Positions 1-7,947 of a stretch of 50,597 bases of DNA are shown here, in pieces (the stretch's first letter is position 1; every line of letters begins with the position of its first letter). This DNA comes from Candidatus Bipolaricaulota bacterium (GTDB lineage: Bacteria > Bipolaricaulota > Bipolaricaulia > Bipolaricaulales > Bipolaricaulaceae). The stretch is from assembly GCA_938084715.1 (NCBI GenBank), contig CALKES010000006.1, forward strand, positions 1-50,597. Reading direction: 5' to 3'. Below the pieces are notes generated by a model that saw only the letters and a program-made list of their open reading frames with translations, searched no databases and had not been told where the DNA came from. The position numbers and the translations under genes are program-made.

Positions 1-759
1 CTCGAACGGGCGCTCGCCCGCCGGGAGCGGGCCCTCGCCGCCCTCGAGGCCGCGGAGCGGGAGGCCGGAGGGTGGCCCGAGCTCCAGGCTCAGGCCGACC
101 TCATCCTCACCCGGCTTGGGGAAATCCCCCGGGGCGCCTCGGAGGCGGTGGTCGAGGGATTCGATGGCCAGCCGGTGCGGCTTTCCCTGGACCCCTCCCT
201 CTCCCCCCTTGCCTACGCCCAGGCCCTCTACGCCCGGGCGCGGAAGCTCCGGCGGAGGCTTGAGGAGATCCCCTGTCGGCGGGAGAAGCTGCGGGAGGAG
301 ATCGAACACTTGCGCGAGCTCCGGGATGCGATCCTCCGGGAGCCCGCCCTCGCCCCGTACCTCGTCGAGGAGGAGGCCCTTCCCTCGCGCCGGGAGGAGC
401 CCGTCCGGGCAACCCCGCGGGAGTTCCTCCACGAGGGGTTCCGGATCCTCGTCGGCCGGTCGGCCCGGGAGAACGACCGGCTGCTGCGCCAGGCCCGGCC
501 GGAGGACCTCTGGCTCCACGCCCGCGGGGTTCCGGGGGCCCACGTGGTGATCCGGACGGGCGGCCGCCCCGTCCCCGAGGGGGTCCTCCTCCGGGCGGCG
601 GAGCTCGCGGCCTGGCACTCCCGGGCCCGGGGTGAGCGGAAGGCCGAGGTGAGCTACACTGAGGCCCGCTATGTCCGCAAGCCGAAAGGGGCCCCGCCGG
701 GAATGGTGACCCTCCTCCGCGAGGAGGTCGTCGTCGTCCCAGGGGACAGGGGACCGTGA
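1..759 (+). CDS. rqcH: RqcH/NFACT family protein, C-terminal part (5' truncated by window)
   Basis: The frame is open from base 1 to the TGA at 757-759, so only the last ~252 residues are present. The first ~130 residues are charged and helical (a run of Arg/Glu/Leu), matching the coiled-coil arms of NFACT proteins. The end is the NFACT-R (DUF814) domain, with DLWLHARGVPGAHVVIRT followed by a helix containing AAWHSRARGERKAEVSYT and the closing VRKPKGAPPGMVTL. Known family role: binds the 60S/50S-peptidyl-tRNA complex in ribosome quality control and recruits tRNA-Ala for C-terminal tailing. The N-terminal NFACT-N domain lies outside the window. The gene overlaps the next one by 4 bases (GTGA), so the two are probably co-transcribed. 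Family assignment is strong; the RqcH activity is inferred. Confidence 0.85.
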   Translation, partial: LERALARRERALAALEAAEREAGGWPELQAQADLILTRLGEIPRGASEAVVEGFDGQPVRLSLDPSLSPLAYAQALYARARKLRRRLEEIPCRREKLREEIEHLRELRDAILREPALAPYLVEEEALPSRREEPVRATPREFLHEGFRILVGRSARENDRLLRQARPEDLWLHARGVPGAHVVIRTGGRPVPEGVLLRAAELAAWHSRARGERKAEVSYTEARYVRKPKGAPPGMVTLLREEVVVVPGDRGP

Positions 760-1421
760 CCGACCTCATCTACAGCCTCCTGGCCCTCGGGGCCCTGTTC
801 GTCTGCGTCATCCCCCATGAGGTGGCCCACGGCTACGTGGCCTGGAAGCTTGGGGATCCCACGGCGAAGGCCGCCGGGCGCCTCACCCTCAACCCCCTCC
901 CCCACCTCGACCCCGTGGGGTCCTTCCTCCTCCCCCTCACCCTCCTCGTCCTCCGGCGGTTCGCCGGGTTCCCGATCGTCTTCGGGTGGGCCAAGCCCGT
1001 CCCGGTGAACCCGTTCTACTTCCGAGACCCGTGGGGGGGGATGCTCTACGTGAGCCTTGCCGGCCCGGCCACGAACGTGGGGATGGGCCTCCTCGCCGCG
1101 GGGATCGGCCGCGGGCTCCTCGCCCTCGGGGTCACGAACGCCTACGTGCTCGCGTTCCTCGCCCTGATCGTCCTCCTCTCGTTTGTCCTCGCTCTCTTCA
1201 ACCTCCTCCCTGTCCCGCCCTTGGACGGGTCCAAGGTCCTCGCCTACTTCCTCCCCGTTCGGTTGCGGATCGCCTTCCTCCGGTGGGAGCAGTTTGGGAT
1301 CCTCGTCGTTGCCGCCCTGGTTCTCCTCGGGGCTCTCGGGATCGTGTTCCAGGGGGCGGAGGCGATCGCGTTTCGGCTCCTGGGGATCCGGTGGGCCCTC
1401 CTCTCGGGCCTGTGGGGTTAG
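756..1421 (+). CDS. site-2 protease family (M50) membrane metalloprotease
   Basis: A 221-residue polytopic membrane protein starting at a GTG that overlaps the upstream stop. The zinc motif HEVAH (HExxH) lies in the first transmembrane segment near residue 22. It is followed by LTLNPLPHLDPVG, and NLLPVPPLDGSK near residue 150 supplies the third ligand (the LDG motif of M50 enzymes). About five or six hydrophobic segments are visible. This is the short, PDZ-less subgroup (YwhC/ Rip3-like) that cleaves substrates within the membrane plane. The substrate cannot be told from the sequence. The following trigger factor gene has its own -10 box 5 bases after this stop codon. Confidence 0.9.
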   Translation: MTDLIYSLLALGALFVCVIPHEVAHGYVAWKLGDPTAKAAGRLTLNPLPHLDPVGSFLLPLTLLVLRRFAGFPIVFGWAKPVPVNPFYFRDPWGGMLYVSLAGPATNVGMGLLAAGIGRGLLALGVTNAYVLAFLALIVLLSFVLALFNLLPVPPLDGSKVLAYFLPVRLRIAFLRWEQFGILVVAALVLLGALGIVFQGAEAIAFRLLGIRWALLSGLWG

Positions 1422-1425
1422 CGGC

Positions 1426-1431
1426 TATAAT
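1426..1431 (+). promoter_or_regulatory. consensus -10 box for tig (leaderless)
   Basis: TATAAT starts 5 bases after the M50 gene stop and ends 9 bases before the GTG start of tig. Initiation 6-9 bases downstream of the box would place the first mRNA base at or next to the start codon. No Shine-Dalgarno sequence lies between. No good -35 box is visible. Confidence 0.65.
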
Positions 1432-1440
1432 CGCGACACT

Positions 1441-2544
1441 GTGAGCACGGAGCGATTTCAGGTCGAGCGGGACGGGGGCGAGGTCACCCTCCAGGTCGAG
1501 GTCCCCCGCGAGGCAATCGAGGCCAAGGGGAGGGATCTCCTGGAGCTTGCGCGAACCCGGCTTTCCATTCCGGGGTTCCGCTCGGGACGGGCCCCGGATC
1601 ACCTCGTCCTCCGCTACTACGGGGAGGAGGAGTTCGCCCGGGACCTCAAGGAGGAGCTTGTCGAGGAGTGGCTGGGCCGGGCCCTGGAGGAACTCGGGCT
1701 CCACCCCGTGACGACGCCGCGGGTGGAGACGACGGCCTACGCCCGGGGGGAGAGGCTTGCGTTCCGGGCCCGGTTCGCCGTTCTTCCCGAGGTCGCGGTG
1801 CCCGATGAGCTTCCGATCGAGGTGCCCGAGCCCCCACCGGCGGTGGTGACGGAGGAAGAACTCCACGGGGTGCTTGCGGGGCTACGGCGGGACGCGGCGG
1901 TGCTTGAGCCGAAAGAAGGGCCGGCGGAGGAGGGAGACGTGGTCCGGCTCCAGCGGGGAGGCCGGGACTGGGAGGGGGAGGCCACCGCGTCTCGCCCCAT
2001 CGGCCGCCAGCTCCTCGGCGTCACCCCTGGGACCACGGTCACCCTGGCCGACGAGGAGGGCCACGCCGAGGCCTTCACTGTGGCCCGCGTCTACCGTGTG
2101 GTCCTGCCAAGCCCCGAGGAGACGGCCCGGCACTACGGCCACCCCTCGTGGGAGGCGTTCGAAGGGGCAGTTCGGGCGAGGCTGGTCGAGATCGCCGAGG
2201 CCCAGCGGCGGCGGGCGTGGCGGCTTGGGGCCCTGGACGCGGCTGCGGACGCCCTGTGGGTGGAAGTCCCTAGTTCCCTCCTCGCCGAGGCGGTGGCGGA
2301 GGAGGAGAAGGAGCTCGGGATTCCTCCCTCCGAGCGCCCCAGGCTCGAGGAGGCGGTCCGCCGGAAGCTCCGCCGGGAGATCCTTGCCCAGCGCCTGGCC
2401 GAGGCCAAGGGCCTGCTCCCCTCCCCGGAGGAGGTAGAGGCGATCGCCGGGGCAGTGGAGCGGGACCCGGAGGCGGTTCACGCGGGGCTCGTGATCGAGC
2501 GGGCGGCGGACTGGATCATCGCCCACGCAAGGAGGGCGGCATGA
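1441..2544 (+). CDS. tig: trigger factor, ribosome-associated chaperone
   Basis: 367 residues from GTG at 1441. The frame stays open further upstream, but that part overlaps the M50 gene, and the TATAAT at 1426 fixes the start. The N-terminal ribosome-binding domain is clear: [20 protein letters not shown] and the signature [11 protein letters not shown] (canonical GFRxGxxP) at residues ~40-50. The C-terminal helical arms (~residues 240-367) are also typical. The middle PPIase region (from EEGDVVRLQ to [10 protein letters not shown], roughly 65 residues) is shorter than the usual FKBP-type domain and lacks its F-x-x-G-x-x-x-x-L-x-G-x-K core. The protein therefore probably keeps holdase function without prolyl isomerase activity. 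It overlaps clpP by ATGA, as in the common tig-clpP operon, but clpX does not follow. Confidence 0.92.
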   Translation: MSTERFQVERDGGEVTLQVEVPREAIEAKGRDLLELARTRLSIPGFRSGRAPDHLVLRYYGEEEFARDLKEELVEEWLGRALEELGLHPVTTPRVETTAYARGERLAFRARFAVLPEVAVPDELPIEVPEPPPAVVTEEELHGVLAGLRRDAAVLEPKEGPAEEGDVVRLQRGGRDWEGEATASRPIGRQLLGVTPGTTVTLADEEGHAEAFTVARVYRVVLPSPEETARHYGHPSWEAFEGAVRARLVEIAEAQRRRAWRLGALDAAADALWVEVPSSLLAEAVAEEEKELGIPPSERPRLEEAVRRKLRREILAQRLAEAKGLLPSPEEVEAIAGAVERDPEAVHAGLVIERAADWIIAHARRAA

Positions 2545-3152
2545 AGATGGAGCGGTTCACGGAGACGGAACGCCTGATGTCCTACTACGACCAGGTCCTG
2601 GCACGGCTCTTCGCCGACCGGATCATCTTCCTCTCGGGGACGATCATCACCGGGGCCCCGGGACGGGTCATGCAGTACGTGGGGGCAGAGTGGATCGTGT
2701 CCCAGATGCTCTCCCTCGAGGCCGAGGACCCGGAGAAGGACATCCAGCTCTACATCAACAGCCCCGGCGGCGACGTCTCGGCGGCCCTGGCGATCTACGA
2801 CACGATGCAGACGATCAAGTGCCCGGTCCGGACGATCTGCGTGGGGGTGGCGGCCTCGGCGGCGGCCCTCATCCTCGCCGGAGGCGCCAAGGGGAAGCGG
2901 TTCGCACTCCCCAACTCCAAGGTCCTCATCCACCAGCCGTGGGTGTCCGGGGTCGGGGGCCAGGCGATCGACCTCAAGATCTACGCCGACGAGATCATGA
3001 AGACCCGGGACCGGGTGAACGACATCCTCGCCAAGCACACCGGGCAGCCCAAAGAGAAGATCGAGCGGGACACCGACCGCGACTTCTGGATGAGCGCCGA
3101 AGAGGCCAAGGCCTACGGGATCGTGGACGAGATCATCCAGCCCCGGAGATAG
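2541..3152 (+). CDS. clpP: ATP-dependent Clp protease proteolytic subunit
   Basis: 203 residues, start ATG inside the tig stop (ATGA). The serine protease triad can be read: Ser in [14 protein letters not shown] (~residue 98-100), His in VLIHQPWV (~residue 124), and Asp in [13 protein letters not shown] (~residue 175). [20 protein letters not shown] forms the oxyanion and handle region. The usual AASMGA motif reads AASAAA here, which keeps the serine. ClpP forms a tetradecamer that degrades proteins fed to it by ClpX or ClpA/C; neither ATPase is next to it. The 3' end overlaps the convergent DUF6125-like gene by 20 bases. Confidence 0.97.
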   Translation: MKMERFTETERLMSYYDQVLARLFADRIIFLSGTIITGAPGRVMQYVGAEWIVSQMLSLEAEDPEKDIQLYINSPGGDVSAALAIYDTMQTIKCPVRTICVGVAASAAALILAGGAKGKRFALPNSKVLIHQPWVSGVGGQAIDLKIYADEIMKTRDRVNDILAKHTGQPKEKIERDTDRDFWMSAEEAKAYGIVDEIIQPRR

Positions 3153-3657
3153 CGAATTCCCAGGCGCACCAAGCTCCCTCCGGCCGGTCCGGGGGAGAGC
3201 CCAGGCACCGGGTCTCGATCCGGCCGTCCACGGCCCGGGCAAACGCCGAGTACTCCACGAGGCCCACCTCCTGGCAGGGGAAGAGGGGGCGGTCGTCCCT
3301 CCTCCGCGCCTCCTGGACCCGGCACGTCCTCACCTTGAGGACGAGGGTCCCGGTCTCCGTCCAGGTGATCTCCTGGTCGTTGATGCGGGCGTAGAGCCGG
3401 AAGCGCAGGGCCTCGGCCAGGGCGAGGAGCCCGCCCCCGGGGGGGATCCCCCGCCGCCGGAGGATCCTCCGGGCCTCGATCGGGGAGAACCGCTCCCAGA
3501 CCCGACGGTCGAGCTCGATCGCCTTCTCAAGGCCGAACGTCTCCTCCACGGCCAGGAACCACAGCCCGTCCATCGCGAGCCAGTTCTTGGCCCCGTCCTC
3601 GAGGAGGTCGACGAGCCCTTCCTGGCTCAGCCCGAGAAGAGGCGTGCGGTCCGGCAC
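3133..3657 (-). CDS. DUF6125-like hypothetical protein
   Basis: 174 residues on the minus strand. The N-terminal half reads [18 protein letters not shown] followed by [22 protein letters not shown], the pattern of a small family (DUF6125-type) common in anaerobic bacteria and archaea. The C-terminal half has four conserved-looking cysteines: [27 protein letters not shown] and GAWCAWEF. That spacing suggests metal or cluster binding, or a thiol enzyme related to the L-2-amino-thiazoline-4-carboxylate hydrolase fold. I do not recognise a demonstrated function. It stands alone between clpP (convergent) and the Mo-hydroxylase (divergent). Confidence 0.7.
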   Translation of the reverse strand: MPDRTPLLGLSQEGLVDLLEDGAKNWLAMDGLWFLAVEETFGLEKAIELDRRVWERFSPIEARRILRRRGIPPGGGLLALAEALRFRLYARINDQEITWTETGTLVLKVRTCRVQEARRRDDRPLFPCQEVGLVEYSAFARAVDGRIETRCLGSPPDRPEGAWCAWEFAISGAG

Positions 3658-3709
3658 GGGGCGAGGTTCGCCGGGGTCAGGGCGGATGTCAACCGCCCGG
3701 GCACCGGGC

Positions 3710-3715
3710 TACAAT
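3710..3715 (+). promoter_or_regulatory. -10 box of the Mo-hydroxylase gene (leaderless)
   Basis: TACAAT ends 8 bases before the ATG at 3724, with no Shine-Dalgarno between. The same TACAAT hexamer precedes ftsH and the subtilase at similar distance. A -35 element 17 bases upstream (TGTCAA, 3687-3692) is poor. Confidence 0.55.
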
Positions 3716-3723
3716 CGATCGCA

Positions 3724-6039
3724 ATGACCAAGGCCGCGGTGGAGCAAGCCCTCGGCGCGGTGGGGAAGAGCGTGCCGCGCCCCGATGCGGAGGGGAAGGT
3801 CCGGGGGGAGGCCCGGTACGCCGATGACCTCTCCTTCCCGGGGACCCTCTACGGGAAGGCGATCCGCTCCGAGCGACCCCACGCCCGGGTCCTCGACCTC
3901 AACCTACGCGCCGTCGAGGCCCATCCGGAGGTGGCGTGCGTGGTGACCGCCCAGGACGTCCCCGGGGAGAACATCGTCCCCATCATCTACCGGGACATGC
4001 CCCTCCTCGCCCAGGGCGTCGTCCGCTACGTGGGGGAACCGATCGCCCTCCTGGCCGCGGAGACCCGGGAGGCGGCCGAGGAGGCGGCTTCCCTCGCCCG
4101 AGTTTCCTACGAGGACCTCCCCGCCGTGTTCGACCCCCGGGAGGCGGTGGCTCCCACCGCGCCCCAGGTGGCCGTCCCGGCGGCGGCGGAGCAGGGGAAC
4201 GTGTTCAACCACATGCGGATCCGGACTGGGGACGTCGCCCGGGGCTTCGCTGAGGCGGACGTGGTGGTGGAGGGGGAGTACGAGGTCGGCTACCAGGAGC
4301 ACGCCTACCTCGAGCCCCAGGGGGTCATCGCCGTCCCCGAAGAGGGGGGGATGGCGATCTACGGAACCCTCCAGTGCCCGTTCTACGTCCAGAACGCGGT
4401 GGCGAACGTCCTCGGGCTTCCCCTCGCGAAGGTCCGGATCGTCCAGACCGCCACGGGCGGGGGCTTCGGGGGAAAGGAGGACGTCCCGAGCCACCTGGCG
4501 GCGATGGCGGCCGTCCTCGCCTGGAGGGCCCGCCGACCGGTGAAGGTCGTCTTGGACCGGGCGGAGGACATCGCCACCACCTCCAAGCGCCACCCCGGCT
4601 TCGTCCGCTACCGGACGGGAGCGAAGCGGGACGGGACCCTAACCGCGGTCGAGGTGGAGTTCTACTACAACGCCGGCGCCTACCAGACCCTGTCCAGCGC
4701 CGTCCTGTGGCGGGGCCTCGTCCACGCCCCGGGCCCGTACCGGATCCCCCACGTGAAGGTGGACGCCTACTCCGTGGCCACGAACACCGTCCCCTGCGGG
4801 GCGTTCCGCGGGTTTGGATCCCCCCAGGTCATCTTCGCCCACGAGTCCCAGATGGACGAGCTTGCCCGGAGGCTGGGGATGGACCCCCTGGAGCTCCGGG
4901 CGAAGAACGCCCTCCGGGAGGGGGACCGGACGGCCACGGGCCAGCTCCTCCAGGAGTCCGTGGGGCTTGGCCGCTGCATCGCCCGGGCGCGGGAGCTCTC
5001 CTCGTGGGAGGAGCGGCAGCAGGAGGTGGCGGAGTTCAACCGGCGGGAGCGGTTCCGCCGCCGGGGGCTGGGGGTGTCGACCGTGATGTACGGGGTGGGG
5101 ATGGGGGCCAAGGCGCCGCTTCTCGAGAAGGCCGGGGCGTACCTCAAGCTCGAGGCCGACGGCTCGGTGGCCCTGGCGGTGGGGACGACGGAGATGGGCC
5201 AGGGGGCGATCACCGTTCTGTCTCAGATCGCCTCCGACGGGCTCGGGCTCCCCGTGGAGCTTGTCCAAGTCGCTCCGGTGGACACCTCGCGGGTCCCCGA
5301 CTCCGGGCCCACCGTGGCCTCCCGGACGACGACGGTCCAGGGGATGGCCGTCCTGGATGCCGCCCGGAAGCTCCGCGCCCGGATCGAGGACGCGGTCCGG
5401 GAGATGTTCGCCTGCCCCTCGTTCACCCTCGAAGGCCGGCTCTTCTGCATCCCCGGTCCCCCGCCCCGGCAGGTGGACCTCGCCGAGGTCGCCCGCTGGA
5501 TGTGGGCCCACAACTGGGACATGGGGGCGGCGGGCTGGGCCGAGGGTCGCCCCGTGGACTGGGACCCCGAGACGGGCCACGGGAACGCCTACTTCGTCTA
5601 CTCCTACGCCTGCCACGTGGCCCTCGTCGAGGTGGACCTCCTCACGGGGGAGGCCCACGTGGTCCGGTTCTGGGCCGTCCACGACTCGGGGAAGATCGTG
5701 AACCCGGCCACCGCCCGGGGGCAGGTCGTCGGGGGGATCGCCCAGGGGATCGGCTACGCCCTCCTGGAGGAGCTCCAGAGCCGGGAGGGGCGGATCCTCT
5801 CCCCCTCGTTCACCGCCTACCACATCCCCACCTCCTGCGATGTCCCCGAGGTGGAGGCGGAGTTCGTGGAGGCCCCCTACTCCGGAGGGCCGTTTGGGGC
5901 CAAGGGCCTGGGGGAGGTGCCCCTCATGGCGTCCCACGCCGCGGTGGCCAACGCCCTCTCCGCCGCGACCGGGGCCCGCCTCCGGGCCTACCCGGCGATC
6001 CCCGAGCGGGTCCTCCGGCTCCTGGCTGAGGGTTCGTGA
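3724..6039 (+). CDS. xanthine dehydrogenase-family molybdopterin-binding subunit
   Basis: 771 residues, the usual length for a separate large subunit of the xanthine oxidase family. Residues ~15-140 form the a/b hammerhead domain (GKVRGEARYADDLSFPG, then YVGEPIALLAAET). Mo-cofactor motifs follow: GGGFGGKED (~244), CGAFRGFGSP (~358), GTTEMGQGAITVL (~490) and GPFGAKGLGEVPLM (~722). The last carries the catalytic Glu, and CGAFRGFG carries the Arg found in purine hydroxylases. Such enzymes hydroxylate purines, aldehydes or N-heterocycles in the cytoplasm. No FAD subunit or 2Fe-2S subunit lies in the window, although the insertion factor XdhC is encoded at 15.7 kb. The downstream MFS gene overlaps by GTGA and may carry its substrate. 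The substrate is not determined; a purine is plausible from the carbamoyltransferase island nearby. Confidence 0.92.
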   Translation: MTKAAVEQALGAVGKSVPRPDAEGKVRGEARYADDLSFPGTLYGKAIRSERPHARVLDLNLRAVEAHPEVACVVTAQDVPGENIVPIIYRDMPLLAQGVVRYVGEPIALLAAETREAAEEAASLARVSYEDLPAVFDPREAVAPTAPQVAVPAAAEQGNVFNHMRIRTGDVARGFAEADVVVEGEYEVGYQEHAYLEPQGVIAVPEEGGMAIYGTLQCPFYVQNAVANVLGLPLAKVRIVQTATGGGFGGKEDVPSHLAAMAAVLAWRARRPVKVVLDRAEDIATTSKRHPGFVRYRTGAKRDGTLTAVEVEFYYNAGAYQTLSSAVLWRGLVHAPGPYRIPHVKVDAYSVATNTVPCGAFRGFGSPQVIFAHESQMDELARRLGMDPLELRAKNALREGDRTATGQLLQESVGLGRCIARARELSSWEERQQEVAEFNRRERFRRRGLGVSTVMYGVGMGAKAPLLEKAGAYLKLEADGSVALAVGTTEMGQGAITVLSQIASDGLGLPVELVQVAPVDTSRVPDSGPTVASRTTTVQGMAVLDAARKLRARIEDAVREMFACPSFTLEGRLFCIPGPPPRQVDLAEVARWMWAHNWDMGAAGWAEGRPVDWDPETGHGNAYFVYSYACHVALVEVDLLTGEAHVVRFWAVHDSGKIVNPATARGQVVGGIAQGIGYALLEELQSREGRILSPSFTAYHIPTSCDVPEVEAEFVEAPYSGGPFGAKGLGEVPLMASHAAVANALSAATGARLRAYPAIPERVLRLLAEGS

Positions 6040-7190
6040 GCGAACGGAGTTCGTCGGGACGCCCCGTCTGGCCCCTGGCCCTCGCCCACGGGCTAAACGA
6101 TGGGTACGGGGCGTTCCTCGCGGCCCTCCTCCCCCTCCTCATCGGGCGGTTCGGGATGTCCCTTGCCGCGGCCGGGTTTCTCTCCTCGTTCCGCTCCGCG
6201 GTGGCCTCGTTTGGCCAGCTCCCCTTGGGGGCCGCCGTGGACCGGGTGGGGGCCCGGTGGCTCCTCGTCCTCGGCCCGGCGCTGACCTGCACGGCGATGA
6301 GCCTCCTTGGGATCCTCCCGAGCTACGGCGCGACCGCCGCGGCCCTGGTCGCCGCCGGGATCGGGACCGCGGCGTTCCACCCCGCGGGGGCGTCCCTCGT
6401 TTCGGGAGCGGCCGGCCGGCGGGGGATCGCGATGGCCCTCTTCTCCGCCGGGGGGACCCTCGGGGCCTCCCTTGGACCGCTGCTTGTCGCCGGCGTGGCG
6501 GGGGGCCTCGGGCTCCCCCTCACCCCCCTCCTCCTCCTGCCCGCCTGGGCGGTGGTCCTCCTCGTGGCCCGAACGGCGCCCCGGTCGCCCCCGCCCGAGG
6601 GGCGGGAGCGGGCGCGGCTCCACCGCCACCCGAACGCCCGCCAGGTCCTGCGCCTCTGGAGCATCGGGGTCCTCCGGGAGTTCGTGAGCATGTCCTACGC
6701 CACGTTCCTCGCCGTCCTCTGGACGCGCCGGGGGGCGCCGCTGGCGGTGGCGAGCCTCGCCCTGACCGTCTACTCCCTCTCCGGGGTGGTGGGGGACCTC
6801 CTCGGGGGCCGGCTCTCCGACCGGTTTGGCCGAAAGCGGGTCATCCTCGGGTCCGTGGCCGGGGCCCTCCCCCTCTTCTACCTCTTCCTCCTCACCCAGG
6901 GGTGGCTGTCCTTCCTGTTCCTCGCCCTCGCCGGGGCGACCCTCATCGCCTCGATCCCCGTGTCCGTTGTGTTCGGCCAGGAGCTCGTGCCGGAGCAGCG
7001 CGGCCTAGTCTCCGGGGTCCTCATGGGCCTCGCGTGGGGCATTGGCTCCCTGCTCCTTGGGCTTGTGGGGTACTTGGGGGATCGGCTCGGCCTCGAGGTG
7101 GCGTTGGGGATCCTCACCGCCCTCCTCGTCCCGGCAGCCCTCCTCGCCGCCGGGCTTAAGGAGCCGAGTCCGGCCCGTGTCGGGGACTAG
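6036..7190 (+). CDS. MFS transporter, fosmidomycin-resistance (Fsr)-like
   Basis: 384 residues with about 12 hydrophobic helices, GTG start overlapping the upstream stop. HGLNDGYGAFLAALLPLL in the first helix and AAFHPAGASLVSG in the fourth are hallmarks of the Fsr/Nnp subgroup of the major facilitator superfamily. GGRLSDRFGRKRV is the conserved loop 8-9 motif of the second half. Members export drugs or small anions, but many are uncharacterised. Translational coupling to the Mo-hydroxylase suggests import or export of its substrate or product, which is inference. The 3' end overlaps the convergent Cas4-like gene by 4 bases. Confidence 0.9.
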   Translation: MSERSSSGRPVWPLALAHGLNDGYGAFLAALLPLLIGRFGMSLAAAGFLSSFRSAVASFGQLPLGAAVDRVGARWLLVLGPALTCTAMSLLGILPSYGATAAALVAAGIGTAAFHPAGASLVSGAAGRRGIAMALFSAGGTLGASLGPLLVAGVAGGLGLPLTPLLLLPAWAVVLLVARTAPRSPPPEGRERARLHRHPNARQVLRLWSIGVLREFVSMSYATFLAVLWTRRGAPLAVASLALTVYSLSGVVGDLLGGRLSDRFGRKRVILGSVAGALPLFYLFLLTQGWLSFLFLALAGATLIASIPVSVVFGQELVPEQRGLVSGVLMGLAWGIGSLLLGLVGYLGDRLGLEVALGILTALLVPAALLAAGLKEPSPARVGD

Positions 7191-7909
7191 TCGAGGTCGA
7201 ACAGGGTCTCCCGGGGGACCCGCTCCGCGGGGGCGGGCTCCGGCGCCGTCCGGTCGAGGGCAGCGACGTTCTCGGAGCAGAAGGGGACGTAGGGGCAGTA
7301 CCGGCACTGGTCGAACTCCCAGTCCCGCTTCTCCTCTGACCCGGGAAGTGGCGGGAGCTCCCCCCGGATGAAGATGAGCTCCCGGAGCCGCTCAAACTGC
7401 CCCAGGACCCGCCCCACCTCGGCCTTGTCGTAGGGGACGACGAACTCCCGGAGCTCCTGGGTCGCCTTGTTCTCGGCCAGCACAATCCCCTGGGGGATCC
7501 CGAAGTAGTGGAGGTAGAGCTGGAGCTGGAGGTAGTGGTCCCGGCGGGGGCCGGAGGCCATCTGCTCGAAGGTGTAGGGGTGGGCGGTCTTGATCTCGAC
7601 GACGTAGTTTTTGCCGTCGAGGGAGACGATGACGTCGCACCGGCCGTGGAAGAGGTTCCCCGGCGGGATGGGGACTTCGGCCGCCACGACGATCCCCATC
7701 CCGTAGAGGGCCTGGACGAGGCGGCGGTGGGCGTCGTCGCCCACGGCGAGCTTGCGGGCGGTGAGGCCGTCCAAGGGGGGACGGGGGAAGCCCCGGACGG
7801 CGTAGTAGATCTGGCGCGGGCACTTTCCGACCTCGCTCACGTAGAAGTAGTCCCGGGGCCGGTCCCGCTCCTCCCGCAGAAAGTACTGGTCCAGCCGGTC
7901 GATCAGCAT
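7187..7909 (-). CDS. Cas4/RecB-like Fe-S nuclease (PD-(D/E)XK), not CRISPR-linked
   Basis: 240 residues. Nuclease motifs appear in order: VGDDAHRRLVQAL (motif I His, ~residue 57), RCDVIVSLDGKNYVVEIKT (D...ExK, ~90-108) and LQLQLYLHYFG (Q-x-x-x-Y, ~128). One cysteine lies in VGKCPRQIYY (~residue 30) and three in CRYCPYVPFC (~residue 202-211), the four ligands of the 4Fe-4S cluster in Cas4 and AddB-type nucleases. Likely function: DNA end resection or repair. There is no CRISPR array or other cas gene in the window, so this is one of the solo Cas4-like proteins. A TTGCCG-N17-TAGACT promoter sits just upstream, ending 9 bases from the ATG. Confidence 0.85.
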   Translation of the reverse strand: MLIDRLDQYFLREERDRPRDYFYVSEVGKCPRQIYYAVRGFPRPPLDGLTARKLAVGDDAHRRLVQALYGMGIVVAAEVPIPPGNLFHGRCDVIVSLDGKNYVVEIKTAHPYTFEQMASGPRRDHYLQLQLYLHYFGIPQGIVLAENKATQELREFVVPYDKAEVGRVLGQFERLRELIFIRGELPPLPGSEEKRDWEFDQCRYCPYVPFCSENVAALDRTAPEPAPAERVPRETLFDLD

Positions 7910-7918
7910 CCCGGTGGC

Positions 7919-7947
7919 AGTCTACCGGGGGGCCGTGGAGGCGGCAA
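7919..7947 (-). promoter_or_regulatory. sigma70-type promoter of the Cas4-like gene (leaderless)
   Basis: On the minus strand TTGCCG (7942-7947) and TAGACT (7919-7924) are separated by 17 bases, and the -10 box ends 9 bases before the ATG at 7909. No Shine-Dalgarno is present. The -10 overlaps the stop codon region of pus10 (7922-7924), so the gene has its own promoter inside the end of its neighbour. Confidence 0.55.

Noticed and set aside
7187-7909. CRISPR-Cas locus suggested by the Cas4-like gene
   Set aside because: No direct-repeat array and no cas1, cas2 or effector gene occurs in the window.
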